Counted from the stretch's first letter, positions 26,401 through 39,192 are shown. The stretch: 64,000 nt of DNA from Stichopus chloronotus (GCA_021234535.1 CM037836.1:13003111-13067110); one strand, 5' to 3'. The notes: generated from the sequence alone by a model not told the origin. Numbers and translations are program-made.

Positions 26401-29400
26401 TGAGAGACACACCCATTTGTAACAACATGGAAAGTTACTAGCAATTCGGAGACCATTGCAGTATTGCTCTTTCAGTTTTAACTGCTCTCCTGTAATTTCA
26501 CCAACCCCAACTCCATCCATCCATCACCCTTCTCTTCTGTCAACTGTACCTTATTATCTTGAGTACTATTCAATCATTCAACTTGGAAGTAGGCACCCTC
26601 AGACAGATCGTTACAGTGTGAATAATATCCTTACATCCTATTGGCTGTTCATGTACCTGTCTCAGCACGACATCTGCACTTTCATTTACATGGCCTCTGC
26701 ACTGTTAAGTCACAAATAGTGGCTATTCAAATGAGAAAAACATTCCTCTCCGTGCTGAGCCTACATCTGAGATCAGAATCTCTGGTCATCTGTTATTTTA
26801 TCCATCTTGTTTCCTTGGACTTATTTCATCCCAGCATTTTCTCCGTCAGTGGTGTTAGTGGAGCAATAAAGAGACAGTGAGTGTCCTGACTCTGCTGTGG
26901 TTGATTGATTATCCATGCCAGTGATTGTAACTGTAGACCAATTTAATCAGCAAATACTTTGCATATTGTTCACTGTTAAAAAGGAATTTCATAGGTGTTT
27001 ATATCTGTAAGTTCCTCCTTGATTTTTGGTGTTAGTTTGTATGAATTTGAATGATGCAAGCAAGTTTAATACAGTAGTACAGTTGGTGTACTGGCATGTG
27101 TTGTCTTTGAGAATCATGATACTGATGATGTGGTTTTGCTTTAGTTTAGGTTATATGCCTAGTTTGGATTTGCAGTTGCAACCTCCTCCCCCTCCCCCCC
27201 CCCCAAAAAAGAGGGGGGGTATTAACTGAGTGTGTAAAAGTATTAGCTTACATGTGTTAGTCAAAACGATTCAGACTTAGCACTTGTGTTAGAGTCTGTT
27301 ATTCATCCAGCTCTATGGGCTGGTACTCTTAATCAGTAGTTAAAAAGATCTTGCTCTGAGATTGATGTACAGACTTTGCAGTAAGCAGATTTGGTAAAAT
27401 GCTAGGATGATTTCTGTGCAAAAATATTGTTCCTATATTCACCTGCTTTATGTTGCCTGTAGCTAGTACAACAGCCTATAGTAGAAGCTGAAAGGATTAA
27501 GGATTATTGTATTTTAAAGGCCCTTTAAAAAAAGGAGGATACCTGTTTATTGCGGGTTGCATTTTACGTAACTTTTTACACTTTTTGGTTCCTTCCATCA
27601 GCAAAAAAACCTACTGTATGTATTCACATTGTTGTGTAGATGTGTCTGTCTGTCTGTGACAGTTTCATGGGAACGCTCTAACTCAATGAGGGAAAGTTGG
27701 ATGAGAGCCAAAGTGGGTACGTGGATCTGCCATATAGAGGTTTGCACAATTGTTTTTGGTGCCCATATCATGCATATTAATGAAGTTATGGGGTCAAAGG
27801 TGAAAATATTTTGTTTGCATTACTCTACAATCATTTGAGGTGATGTATCCAAAGTTAGCATAGATATTCTGAATGATGATCAGCATGTGTCCATGTGGAG
27901 TAATTTCAATGATATTGTAGCAGAAATCGCTTTCCTCCACATATTTCTCTAACCTATTTAATTTATTAACATCCGCCAAGCTGAGCCGTCTTGTTGTTCA
28001 TTTAGGGTCAAACCTCGTGAGATTGCGTTATGTTTTACTTTGTGCTGATTTCCTCTGATGCTGGACAGAGTAGCAGCGGGGATGAGATGCGATCTCGTTG
28101 GTCATAGCTCACTGTCGGCCTGTTCATGTTTAATGCTGGTGATTGCTTGAGGCTGGCAGACATAGTTTTTTTCTTTTTTTTTTTTTTGTTCAGTCGTTAC
28201 TCTTCATGCAGCTCCCTCTGTAGTCTTACAAATTCTTACAGGACGGTGAAGTGAGGTATCTAATTTCGGAGGGTTTTTTTTTTTTCTTTCCTTCTTTAAT
28301 TCTCCCTGCTGTAGAACATCTGTCTTTGATATCTGTCAAGATGCTGCATGTACATATTAGATGAACATTTTTGTCAGGGTGCATTAAAGGGAAATTATTG
28401 CATGTAGAATGCAGTACTCTGAATGAATTTCTCTATCCCAGCAATTTAATCCTTGAAAAGTAGGCTTCCCTTTTGCCTTTCTTTGAATGATCTATCATTC
28501 ATGTCCATAGATATTGGTTTAAAAAGTCTGATTTTTTTGTGCGAAACAAATGCAGTGGCTTATTTCCCTTTAAACTTGTTCATACTGTGAAAACTCCTTG
28601 TTATACAGAGCAGTAGTGTGTCTTAACAGTTTGACAGAAATTGTAGACTTACAGTTGTATGTAAACTTGAGATCAAATATTGCCAGACAGAGCCAGAGAT
28701 TCCTGGAGAAATTTACTGATGTTGAGGAATGATTCCAGAGTAAGGAATTTTGTTCTCTCTTGATTGGTAAAAAAAAAACTTTATCATCTTAATAAGCATG
28801 CTCTGTCTGGAAGTGATGGATCTTTAAATTAAGTTTCTATTTCGTAGTTGGTTCAGAGTATCATGGGAAATATGTGATGTCATGAGGTAACAACTAATTG
28901 ACTACATGCAGCATTGTTCGTCATCTCAACTTTCTGAAAAGAAACATTGGGATTTGAATACTTTTACAGAGTACAATGTGACCTTTTATTTTTTGCCTTA
29001 GTTTGGTCAATCTACAGTATACCTAATGTTATTTTTCACTGGTGTCAAACTTTCAACCTGGTTAACGTTGTCTGTCAATTTCAAAGAACCACGAAGGATC
29101 TTGCGGCAGTTATTTTCTTACGATTGCATTCAACATTCCGTTAACCTTGAGGCAATTGGACTTACTCCTCGAACAGACTTCCCATGTTCCCTTCAGGCAG
29201 CAATTATCTTTAGTTGCAAACAAGGTAAAACTGGTGGATTTTGTGCGGGGTTTTGAGGTTGTCGGCAGTGGAGGAAAAAATATGTTCCTTTAAGAGTGGA
29301 CCCTCAGATTGCCATCAGAATATTTCTTTAAGGTCTGCTAAATTGGCCCCATCATGTAGAAAGAAAATTTATGTGACTTTTTGTAATGTAATCAAAAATA

Positions 29401-32309
29401 GAACAATAGTTAATATGTTGCCCATTGAACTACAACCAGCTAATGAAATGCACGACACGGATGAACAGAGATGTTGATTAACAATGTCCTAGCTGGAGAG
29501 TTCAGATTGTCGGTGGTAGCGCTTTGCCAGTGTACTGTAGACAAGCTTCTGGGAGAGGCCTCTAAGGGGGGTCTCCCTCCCCTTTGTAAATTTTTTTATT
29601 CAGATAGAAATGGTGTAATCGTTTGTCCTATGGAGCTGAATTTGTGTCAAAATGATGTGAAAATGAATTTTAGGACATTTTTGCTCTCTGTAAACGGTAT
29701 TTTTGTAATATCACGTAGATCTGAATACAGTGTAGAAGAGTTTTGCAATTGAACCTATAGTTTTTCAATATTCTGTACTTTGTACTGGCCAGTAATCTGG
29801 TGATTTGCTCTTTATGCCCGTTAGCTAGCTTCGGTGCTACAGCTGGTTGTCTGCGTCCAATGTAGCCCAAGCAGCCAATCCTCACATGATATCATACATG
29901 TTTATGCCTTCTTGATAGAGACAAACCGTAATCATTATGGTACATCTGGCTTTCATGTCATGTTCTATCATGCATGTAGAAGAGGTCCTCTCGAGACATG
30001 ATTTTAGCACATTGTGTGAATTTTGTGAGGACCACAATCTTGGACAAAATTCGTTAGGACACTCCGCTCCCCCTTCCAATTTTGCGTATAGGATTACTTT
30101 TGAAAGTGTACATTCACTCCTACAACATTGGAAAGGGGCGTTGGGTTTCATGTTATCCTCTGAACTAAAATTTAGTATTATATTTGCAACTTAGAACAAA
30201 GTGTCCCAACAGTCTCGTCCAAGATTGTCTGAGAATATCGACAGGCCAGAAGCATGCGCAAGGAGCCAGGAAAAAGCGTCAGTTTGAAATAAGTTAAACG
30301 GCTAAATGGGGGTGATATTCCTTGCAACAAGAAACATTATCAGTGCATATTCGGCATGTTTTGGGGGCCTTTATTGAAGTTGGTTTACTGTAATAATATT
30401 ATTGTGTGAATGCTGTCAGTGTTTTTATGGATTAAATGGAGGACTAAGTCAAATTCATGCAGAATTTGCATCACATGTGCTAAATAAAATCCATTGAGGA
30501 GGTAACTGAGGAGGTAACATCGAAAGTCTAATGCATCTTGTCCACCAGGAAGCTACTCTTAGAGATTTTGAATGATACAAATGAGGCACTTTCAGCCCAA
30601 ACTCTGATATTGAAACAGGCACCGGAGAACCAAAACAAAAGACTAAAAAACATTAAAATGTCGGGAGTCAGTTTAAGGATACCGATATACTGTATGTGTT
30701 GTTTATTTAAATTGTTCACGGTGATGACGTGGTGTCTGGTATTAAAGTAACTACACATACTGACTATTATGCTGGACTTGCAGGTTAATCTGAGTGAGAA
30801 AAGTGTGCTATCATTATGCAGAATAAACTAACAAATTCAAATGAAATAGCTGTGACATTTGTTCTTATTCATATTACATTGTGACACCCATTCTATTGTA
30901 CCGTACATGGTGCACTGTAATATGTTAGTCATTTTAAGCAGTTTCAATGGACCTCAGAGTACATTTTTGTTGTCAGAGCTATACCATTATATTAATATAT
31001 ATATTACCTAATAAAAAATGAGAAGTTGAAGTTGACAGACATTGGAATTTAGAACTGAGCAGTGACACGCACTGTGGTCATACCGTGAATCGTATCCCAG
31101 CCTTCTCATCCAAGCTGACTTAGACCTAACCACAGCAGTGTCAGACAGTGTAGGTTAATGAAACCCACTTCCTACCCAATGTTTTGCCTAGGAAACTTTA
31201 AACAATTCGTAGGAAAGTTGCATAGATTACAAGAATTACAGACAACACTCCTCTCGCAACGCAACACAACAGCGGCCCATCAATGTTATTTCCCAGTGCA
31301 ACCATTACTGCCCGCATACAAAACCATGAAATAGTTTACTCGTTCATATTCACTTGTTTTCAACAAAACATATACAAATAACCCCCAAATAAAAATTAAA
31401 AAATTTTAAATAAAAAAAAATGAGTCAAGTAAGTGTTCATAGCCAAAATTCAGAATACTTTAGTTTGAAAATCCTGAGACCCATAGGCCTTGAAAACTTA
31501 TTTTTTTAATGCACCTTGTCCAAAAATGTGCTATTTTCTTTGAACAGTTTGCTCCAAAATTGCTCACCAAAAACTCAGACAATCTTGGACAAAATACCTT
31601 GGGACACCCCGCTCTCCCTTTCAATGTTGGCTATAGCATTTTTGTTCAAAGTGTACATTCACTCGTATAGTGCATTATTCAAAAGGGGCACGGGGGTTTC
31701 ATGTTATCCTCTCCACTTAAATTTAATATTATATTTGCAAGGTTCGACATAGCGTCCCAACAATTTTGTCCAAGATTGTAGGTGACTCAAGAACCCTGCT
31801 CATGAATATTAAACCTGCTTTGTAGGGAGACACTTTTAGTGACTGTAGCTTTTAGTACACAAAGCACTTTTAGCTACCACCGAGAAGTACGCCTTGCTTG
31901 TTACCATATAGCAACTATCAAATGTCCTATGCTCTGTGTGTTCTGTATAGTGTTTGATCTCTATTATGATGTACGTATTGCAGGCTCATCTGTTTGAGTC
32001 ATGACAATTCTAACTTTTTATTAATGAGAATTAATTAATGAGAATTCTAACTTGGGACTATGGCATACTGGATCTTGCATTCACTGACAGTATTCCACGT
32101 GGCCTGAATTTCTTCAGCCACATTGTATTAATTTCATGGTCTTCATCGTTCTTCTTCCTGACAGGGACGTCCTGAGCAAAAGACCGGAGAGCATACGAGA
32201 CTTCGCTGCCGATTGGTTCACGCAGCCGGAGTTACCGACGAGGATACAGGCGGACCTCGAAAAACGGGAGAAGGCCTTACGGGATGATAAATTCCAACAG
32301 AAACTATGA
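16374..32309 (+). CDS. RIIAD1: RIIAD1: RIIa-domain protein, 3 exons
   Basis: Exons 16374-16469, 20861-20937 and 32165-32309 encode 105 residues (human RIIAD1 is about 92). Introns are GTGAGT...CAG and GTAAGA...CAG, and phases agree. Residues about 20-80 form the single RIIa dimerisation/docking domain: FKIQTRLSNEKYLREHPEV, then LLLGFLGDVLSKRPESI and DFAADWF, the amphipathic helices seen in PKA RII subunits and in sperm and ciliary proteins. Such domains dimerise and bind amphipathic anchoring helices. RIIAD1 itself is poorly characterised, and a ciliary or sperm role is inference from related RIIa proteins. The tail is charged (EKREKALRDDKFQQKL). The ATG follows a short 5' sequence and begins MAVPNHNAPKGMEGYD. 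An ATTAAA at 32338-32343 is a possible poly(A) signal. Intron 2 is 11.2 kb. Confidence 0.93.
17334..17408. repeat. (GAT)n microsatellite
   Basis: About 22 near-perfect GAT triplets in RIIAD1 intron 1. It creates artificial poly-Met and poly-Ser open frames, which are not genes. Confidence 0.95.
20861..20937 (+). CDS. RIIAD1: RIIAD1 exon 2 (core of RIIa domain)
   Basis: 25 codons plus two bases: IQTRLSNEKYLREHPEVDC then LLLGFL. Acceptor AATCAACAG, donor GTAAGA. This is the most strongly conserved part of the family. Confidence 0.95.
20938..28383. other. RIIAD1 intron 2, first part: repeats, no nested gene seen
   Basis: Besides the 21.3-21.9 kb array, there is a direct duplication (23499-23580 and 23702-23775, sharing GGCATGGACATTAGTGTGG), a ~62-bp duplication near 25951-26070 (ATGTGGTAGGC.TATG), and poly-C/poly-T tracts. 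None of the open frames has a recognisable domain. Confidence 0.5.
21280..21900. repeat. Degenerate ~145-bp tandem repeat
   Basis: Four to five diverged units in RIIAD1 intron 2. Recurrent pieces are GAGGTCAGCAGAGGTCAAAA-like text and CAAGAATG.AAGCTTGCA-like text (near 21360-21440, 21520-21580 and 21690-21730). AGGTCA hexamers recur, but in diverged context. Confidence 0.65.
28384..28573. mobile_element. TTAA-flanked inverted-repeat element (MITE), copy 2
   Basis: TTAA at 28384-28387 and 28570-28573 flank ~182 bp with inverted ends (left AGGGAAATTATTGCATG, right TGCAGTGGCTTATTTCCCT). Same end signature as the elements at 9.6 and 48.0 kb; no coding capacity. In RIIAD1 intron 2. Confidence 0.55.
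30034..30228. mobile_element. ACAATCTTGGACAAAAT-ended element, copy 1
   Basis: 195 bp with imperfect ~27-bp terminal inverted repeats: left ACAATCTTGGACAAAAT.. GGACAC, right GTGTCCCAAC..CGTCCAAGATTGT. Internal pieces AAGTGTACATTCACTC and TTTCATGTTATCCTCT are shared with the copy at 31579. Non-autonomous DNA-transposon architecture; target-site duplication not evident. Confidence 0.75.
31579..31779. mobile_element. ACAATCTTGGACAAAAT-ended element, copy 2
   Basis: 201 bp, same orientation as the copy 1.5 kb upstream: left ACAATCTTGGACAAAAT..TTGGGACAC, right GCGTCCCAACAATTTTGTCC AAGATTGT. About three quarters of the positions match copy 1 by eye. In RIIAD1 intron 2. Confidence 0.75.
32165..32309 (+). 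CDS. RIIAD1: RIIAD1 exon 3 (stop codon)
   Basis: Begins DVLSKRPESIRDFAADWF and ends KFQQKL before TGA. Acceptor CTTCCTGACAG. CG-rich relative to its surroundings, as expected of the only constrained sequence in a repeat-rich area. Confidence 0.94.
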
Positions 32310-35300
32310 AATAGGTGTGGTTGTAAATGGGGTTTGAATTAAAGAGACAAAAATATGAGACATTGGTTTTTATACTGTAGCTGTCATTTGAAATTTTATA
32401 TCAAAACAAAGCAGAGAAAGGGAAAATGTCATTTGTACAAATTTCAAAGGAAGTCTCCTCTCTGGCAACTAAGCCACAAAGCTGAACGTCAGTCAGCTAT
32501 ATAGTGTACACTTATGATGCTTCCCAACTTGCAAAGGCCTGCGTAAACTCAACCTGATGATGACCTCACACGGTAGTTTTTCAAACATTTTTGATGTCTT
32601 TTGCACAGTAGTTTTGGATCGGTTGCTCTGCTCTCTTCCTTGCGGTAGTCCCACTGTACATGTCTTTGCTTGACTGCCGCCCGCATAATCAATCCATTCC
32701 ACGGCTAGAGTCAGAGCAAATTGACCTCTCAGTCATAGTTTGTTCTGAACGCTGACAAGAGTGGCATATTTCACTCGGATTGTTTGACCTGCCACTTGTG
32801 TTGCTGATCAACCAACCGTATGTTTATAATCTTGAACACCAGTCGAGGCTCGAGCGCCATTCAAGTTTCAAGCCTTGGTAATAAGCAATGAAGTTCCTCG
32901 CACTGGTCGAGACTCAAGTGCACCAATTCATGTGGAGCACCATCGTCGTACTCAAGTACCAGACGAGTTTCGAGCAATGTGTGAGTGCCAAGGCACCAGG
33001 ATGGACTATCAGGTACATTAGAGACTTTTAGAGACTCCCACTGCACAGTATTAAAGTTCACCGTACTCGATTTCACCTCGGATTTACGCTTTGAATTGCC
33101 GTATTACGTTTTTCATTACCTTCTGCGACTTTCAATATTTATTTGCATTTGATACTTCTCAGAGCAGTAAAACTCTGTTTTATCACCTGCTTATTCACAT
33201 TGTTCTGCATAGCTTTCCTTTAGCCGTTATTATATTTAAAGATCAGGGTTTAAATGCTGACTTGTTTCAATTGCACTATGTCTGTGTACAGTAGCCTAAT
33301 GTGTTTGGTCATGCAGATTTCTCACAGCGTTTTGAATGACCCATGTCATCAAATCAGAAGAATTTTTATTTTAGAAGTCTACCTGAAAGAGATGTTGAAA
33401 TTGACCATAGAAATCATGGTTCATAAAGTCCCTTGAAAACCCTGAAACTAGTTGAATTTGAATATATGTTATTTTGAAGGCCTTGAAAGTGCTTGAAAGG
33501 CCAGTGAATTGTAATATTATTATACATATTTACTTCATTATTATCCCCAACGAATGTTTGAACATAGACCAGTTTCGTCAACCACAAGTGTGTAAGAATT
33601 TCTGAGGATATTTTCAGAGTGTTTTAGAAGTGCTTTGATGTGCCTGAAAAGTGGAAGTTCTACCCTGAAGGATACTCGATTTGCATTCTCAGAGAAGTCT
33701 TTGAACCTGTCAAATGTAATACCAAACAATTGGAATATGGTGAAGTATGTCTGTTCCAATAGCAATCACTTGCACAAACAATGAGCCGATTTGCCTGTAC
33801 ACGTTTCACGTTCAGTATGTGTTTGACCTATTTGGTACAGTATGGACATGCTTTATTGCCGATGTTCAACCAAACATGTCAACAGCGTTCCAAAATTTTC
33901 AGATATATGAGTTTTTCACTGCACACGCCTAAATTTTCCTGATTTCTGGTGGATGTCTGTTATCAAAAAAGGCATCGTCAACTTCAAACAAGGTAAAAGC
34001 AGTTATGATGCCCACATCCATGTTGTTGCCACAAGGCAACACTCCCTTGATAAATGTTCAGGAATGTTCTATCCTGAATTGTCATTATCAGAGTGGCATC
34101 TGAGAAACAAGATTTCCTGCAGAAGTAGAAATGAACCAAATCTTGCAATATACGGTTTATATGACACACAAAGGTTGCCTGGTCTATGTATTATCCCCTA
34201 ATCAGATGTGTGTTTAAGTTGATGATAAAGAAAGAAGGTGCCAGATATGACATAAAGATTACTATGAACAACTTGCTGCTACAAATGAGTCAGTTACCAA
34301 GGTAACTTGGTTGAAAACTTTGGCATTATTATTACAAAGACTGTAATGCATCAAGGATTATTGTTGGACCCCGTCTCAGTAGCCTCTATTGTGAATACAC
34401 AAGGGGGGGGGGGCATTGACTCCCAGGTACTGTATTATGTGTGAAACTTCTTATCAGGGAGTGCATCACATTGAAGGAAGACAGAAGAAGATGGAACTCA
34501 AATCCTGGTATCTTTCTTTTGATTTCGGAATCATGAATGCTGCACGGTAATGTTAAATTTAGACTTACTGCATATCACGCTGCTTGGACCTAAAGTGTGT
34601 GTACATGTACACATTATGCAGGACAGTAAGCAAGAAATGCCCTTTGAAAAGTGTAAAACCTCACTACAAATCTCAATGTTGGCTCAATGCAATTTGTTAA
34701 TTTCTTTACCTATTGAGTCAGCACCTACAGTTTGGAAGTTACTTTATCTGTCCTTTTTTTTTAATGCAAAGTGAAATAACTTTATTACCAATTTTGTTTA
34801 CTTTGTACAAAGGTTTGTTGCTTACATATTTAAGGGGCATTTGGAGTTGTCTTGCAAAATTCACAAATTTTTTTAAAGAACCTTCAAGTTTCCTTCACAT
34901 AGTAATGACAATTAATATTCAAACTAACAGGATCCCATGGGTGACATTAAAGTGAACATAAACGAGCTATTAAGTATCTATTCAGGTTTTGGAAATACAT
35001 GACCAGACACTTTTCACCTTGTTACAATTTTATATTCACACAGCCAGTACAGGCCGGAGACAAACTTATACCAGTTTTCAACCATTCATAAATATTGGAC
35101 ATGAAATTTGATTAATCATGCTAATTACAATCTTTGTCATGTGCCACTTTAAGAAATTGTCAAAAATAGTCATCAGAGTGGCAGGTATTGGTTTCCTTAC
35201 ACACCACCATCTTTAATGCCAATGGGGTGTTTTGCACTGCCATTGCAAAACAGAAAATGCCCAGGTCTTCTCAGAAGTTGCAAGGTGTCACTACACTGCT

Positions 35301-35900
35301 TGAAATAAAATGCATTCCTTTGAATAAATTGCTGCAAAAGTTTCGAAAAGCTTTTGCTTTAATGTAGCTAGAGAGGCACAGTACAGGTAGTATTGTAGTG
35401 CCTTCTAGTCATGTCAGTCCGTTTTTCAAAATAGTCTGTTGGAAATCCTCTCATATTATAACATTTACATGCTTCAGTCACGTCAGGGTCAACTTACTTT
35501 AAAGCTGTGCGAGGGCGTGGAATGTCAAAATTTACTAAAAATATGAAAATGATGTACACTATCACATGAGGCAGCTGTAAAGACTGCAAGTTGTTCCCTG
35601 TGACAGACACAGAAACTCATGGAGGAAAGTTAATGCTTTGCAAAAGTTCTATTTGGTTTGATGACAGTTGCCGCTTAGATGTGAAGTTGAAACACATCTG
35701 TATAGAACAGCAAATGGCTTTGTGTAGCACTTAGAGAGTGACTGGATTTAATGCAGGCTAGCCCACAGGATAGCTTCCATCAAATAATTTCTCGTACAAC
35801 CAAGTTATGTTATTTATCTTGTTATGAAAAAAAAAGTAGTGACATTGCCAGTTTTTGATATGTCATGAACTTAATTTACCAAACAATTATATTTCCCTGG
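32310..35900. other. Intergenic downstream of RIIAD1
   Basis: Probably includes the RIIAD1 3' untranslated region. One 72-codon open frame on the minus strand (32861-33076) ends in VLEYDDGAPHELVHLSLDQC-like text faintly recalling a COMM-domain C-terminus; I do not call it a gene. Otherwise nothing recognised. Confidence 0.4.
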
Positions 35901-37090
35901 CTTTTAGCTCATGTTGTTGTGAGCTATTGTGATCACGCAATGTCACTCTGTTGTCGATCTATCTGTCTATCCACAATTGTTCAAAATGTTCTCCTACATT
36001 CTTTCATGGATTTGTTTGAAACTTACATGCAATGGTTGTTGGGTGGTGGATCATTTGGGGCAAGTCAGGAATTTTTGGTCCATGTTTAACCATTAGTCCA
36101 TTTTATGAAATTCTGCAAAATGCTTTTCCTCCCGCAGATTCTTTTTGTACAATGTTGATGGTTTGTCATAATGATACTTTATTAGTGGTGCCTTCAGGGT
36201 GTTCAGGAATTTGGGGTCCAAGATGCCCATGTGGGCCCTTTGACCAGTTTTATGAAATTCTGCAAAATGCTCCTTCTACAGATTCTCTTGTACAATGTTG
36301 ATGGTTTGTCATAATGGTACTTTATTATTGGTACCTTCAGTGTGTTCAGGAATTGATGCCACAAGGCCCCAGAAGGATGTCAGCATCCATTTGTTTAAAA
36401 AAGCAAAACAACCTCTCCTCCAGTTAATGTAAATCAGAGTGGAAAGCCTGTCGTAATGATGCTTAGTTGATGATCTTTTTGTAAGTCAGTCTAACGTCAC
36501 ATGTGGGCCCTATGGGTTATGGTATAAAATATTGCAAGATGCTTCTACAAATTCTCTTGTATGCTTTTAATTGTCAAAAATGATACTGTGTTATTGATAA
36601 GTTCAGGGTGTCCAGGAATATTGAATCCATGAACCCATTTGGGTCCTGTGGCCCATTTTATGAAATCCTGCAAACTATTTCTTTTCCTTTAGGCCTAGAT
36701 TCTCTTGCACAATGTTGATGATTTGTTGTAAGGATGCTCTGTTGGTGGTATTTTCAAGGTGTTCAAGAATTTTGGACCCAAGACCCAAAAAAGGCCATAG
36801 TGTCCATCTTGTGAAATATTGCAAACGCTTAACACTTTCCTCCAATTAATGGTAAACAGAGTTGACATCCTGTCTTAATAATGCTTAGGAAGTGATCTGT
36901 TCATGGTTTGTGGAAGTTTTGGTCTCAGGTTCCATGTGTGTGCTGTGCCCCATTTAATGAAATTCTGCAAAGAGCTTATCCCACAAATTCTCTTGTGGAT
37001 GGTTTGTGGAAATGTTACTCTATCAGTGGTACCTGTGGGGTTTTCAGTGATATTGAGTGTTCTAGGATTTTACCTAACCTGCTGACACAT
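35901..37090 (+). repeat. Composite repeat: head plus ~7 tandem 145-bp units
   Basis: A head segment (TTTTAGCTCATGTTGTTGTG..., from about 35906) precedes about seven diverged units with a period of about 142-150 bp (anchors near 36101, 36248, 36385, 36520, 36655, 36808 and 36950; ATGAAATTCTGCAAAATGC, ACAGATTCTCTTGTACAATG, GATGGTTTGTCATAATG). A unique head followed by core tandem repeats resembles 'pearl'/Helitron-like non-autonomous elements of marine invertebrates; that assignment is inference. The same units occur inverted at 6.8-7.25 kb. Confidence 0.75.
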
Positions 37091-38988
37091 GGTTGAAGGT
37101 ATGAGCTTCTGCTCTGGCAGTGCTGTTGTTTAGAATTCATTCACTGAATCATGTGGAGTGCACTTTCTGTGATGAATATCAATGATGCTGACCACCTTCT
37201 TGTTCAATGAAAAGAAAGTAACGTAAAAGATTCATATTTAACAGTTGTAATATCACTAAACTCAACTTACCGCTGCATCTGTTTAAGACAAGTGACACGG
37301 CTGTATGCATGCAGTAGTCTCCTGAAGATACAGTAGCAACAGTATGCATTGAAGGAGCTTTAATACACATGTGTGGTAGGCTAGGTGGGTTTTTATTCAA
37401 TCTGTTCTAGGAAAGTGAAATCCTAACCACCGGTGGCACACCGAATTAAATGTCGTATGTGGTGATGGAATGTTTATCTCCTCTCCTATTGTTTGCTATC
37501 TCATTTACCATCTAGCGTAACTGTTAGGTACATCCATTGGATGTGAAGTGGGTTTATGGTAGTTTGGCAGACATTTTAACAAATTTTCTGATTTGTCTTG
37601 AATGCGTTGGATGGTACCCAATGAATTTATCCACTTTTGAATGAACTGCAGAAATGCAAATAACCACCCACTTCTTAAAGCAAGGAAATTGTTTATGCAG
37701 TCAGATGGGCAGTGGTGTGGCAGAATGGTGGGGTTTGCACCCTTCATGACGTGAAAGAAAGGGTTTGCTTCAGAAGGCTATCAGGTTTTGTTGGTGGGGC
37801 AGATACATCAAGGTTTGTCCACCACTTGTAAAATTGACAGTTCTTTTTTTGTTTTGTTTTTTACAATTGGTATGTATTTGACATCAAATTTGCTGGTAAA
37901 TTGGTTTCCGTTTGTTGATGGATTTTACTAGATAAGGATCAGTCATCAGGACCTGCCATATAGCCCAATTTCATCGTTGCTGTTTCATTCCACTGTCACA
38001 ACTGTTGTTGTACCTAAATTTGGTTACAGTGTGAGCAGTTCGGAGCAGGTAGTTTGGGGAGGCGGGGGAATCTTTTGTTTATATTTTGTTTTGAGATTTT
38101 CAACCAATAAAGTTTGAGAAGTTTTGATATTTTTTTTTTGTTCTTTTATTTTTGTGTTCACTGAAATCTTTTATTTTTGTGTTCACCAAAATACAACATG
38201 ACCATGAAAATGTGTAGTTAGTTGATAGTATTTTGTTATTTCAACACATTGCTCCACCCAACCAATAGACACCAAGTGTATTTCCATGGGTAAGTCTCCG
38301 AAAATGCATCCCCAAGGCGGTGGTTAGCATTGGGAGATGTATATCCATCGGAAAAGGGTCATGACTAGAATCTCCCGGTGGTTGGGTCCAGAAATGATGG
38401 AAACAGTGACACTACAGAGTTGATGCTATCAGCTATGGAGTGAAGGGGACTTGAAAAAAATTCTCCGTACACTTGTGTAGACCTACGAGAAGAAATGAAA
38501 AACAACAGACGAGAAAGTTTGCAGGATTCCTGAATTTATTTGTCTACGGTAGATGGATATGCTATTTTTGGATATTCCTTTTCTAATCACCAATTGCTTG
38601 ATGATAAACTATTGACACCTTCAGAGACTGATAACTCTGCCAGTCTGTATGAAGCACAACGTTAATAAGCATCTACAATTCTAAAAACATGGTGTAAACG
38701 GTCTTTAGGTCAACGTTGCCGGTGTCATTTACAATTCTGCCATCGCACCCTCTACAGTCGAAAGTGTGCAATGGGGTTAGTCCTTTTATTTTGTACGTCA
38801 CCTATCAGTGTGCGGTGTAAGCTCTGGTCGAGTTATGTCTTTGTGCAGGAAGGCTGGGCAGAGTAACCTAGTTGTGGTTCCTTAGATGTAGTGAGAAAGG
38901 AGAATTTAAGTCTACGTCAATTACAGCAAAACAGTATTAAAACAGAACAAGTTTGTCTAAGATTTAAGTAACTCCACTACCCTTAGAG
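37091..38988. other. Intergenic / probable 3' UTR of BRICHOS gene
   Basis: No exon recognised. A minus-strand AATAAA lies at 38535-38540, about 450 bp past the BRICHOS stop, so at least 38.5-38.99 kb is likely its 3' untranslated region. Confidence 0.45.
38535..38540 (-). terminator. Poly(A) signal candidate of BRICHOS gene
   Basis: AATAAA on the minus strand, the first canonical hexamer noticed downstream of the TAA at 38989-38991. Confidence 0.4.
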
Positions 38989-39192
38989 TTACCAGCCGAC
39001 AACGACGACAACAACAGAAACAGAAACATGACGAGCCTGGCGGGTGGATGATGTGATGTAGCTCACCCAAAATGAGTTTTCACATCCATTTGTAATATGT
39101 CGCCCAAGGATCACTTCCAGTAAGTCAAGTGGAAGAGGATTCGCATCCTGCTCTTTACTGAACTTGGTAGACTCGGGAATATCCCTCAGATT
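38989..39192 (-). CDS. BRICHOS gene, last exon with valine-rich tail
   Basis: 67 codons and a TAA after TTGCAATGACAG. Begins NLRDIPESTKFSKEQD, carries the second domain cysteine (ITNGCENSFW), then STRQAR and HVSVSVVVVVVGW. The first 42 codons could end at an internal GTGAGC donor. Confidence 0.66.
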   Translation of the reverse strand, partial: NLRDIPESTKFSKEQDANPLPLDLLEVILGRHITNGCENSFWVSYITSSTRQARHVSVSVVVVVVGW

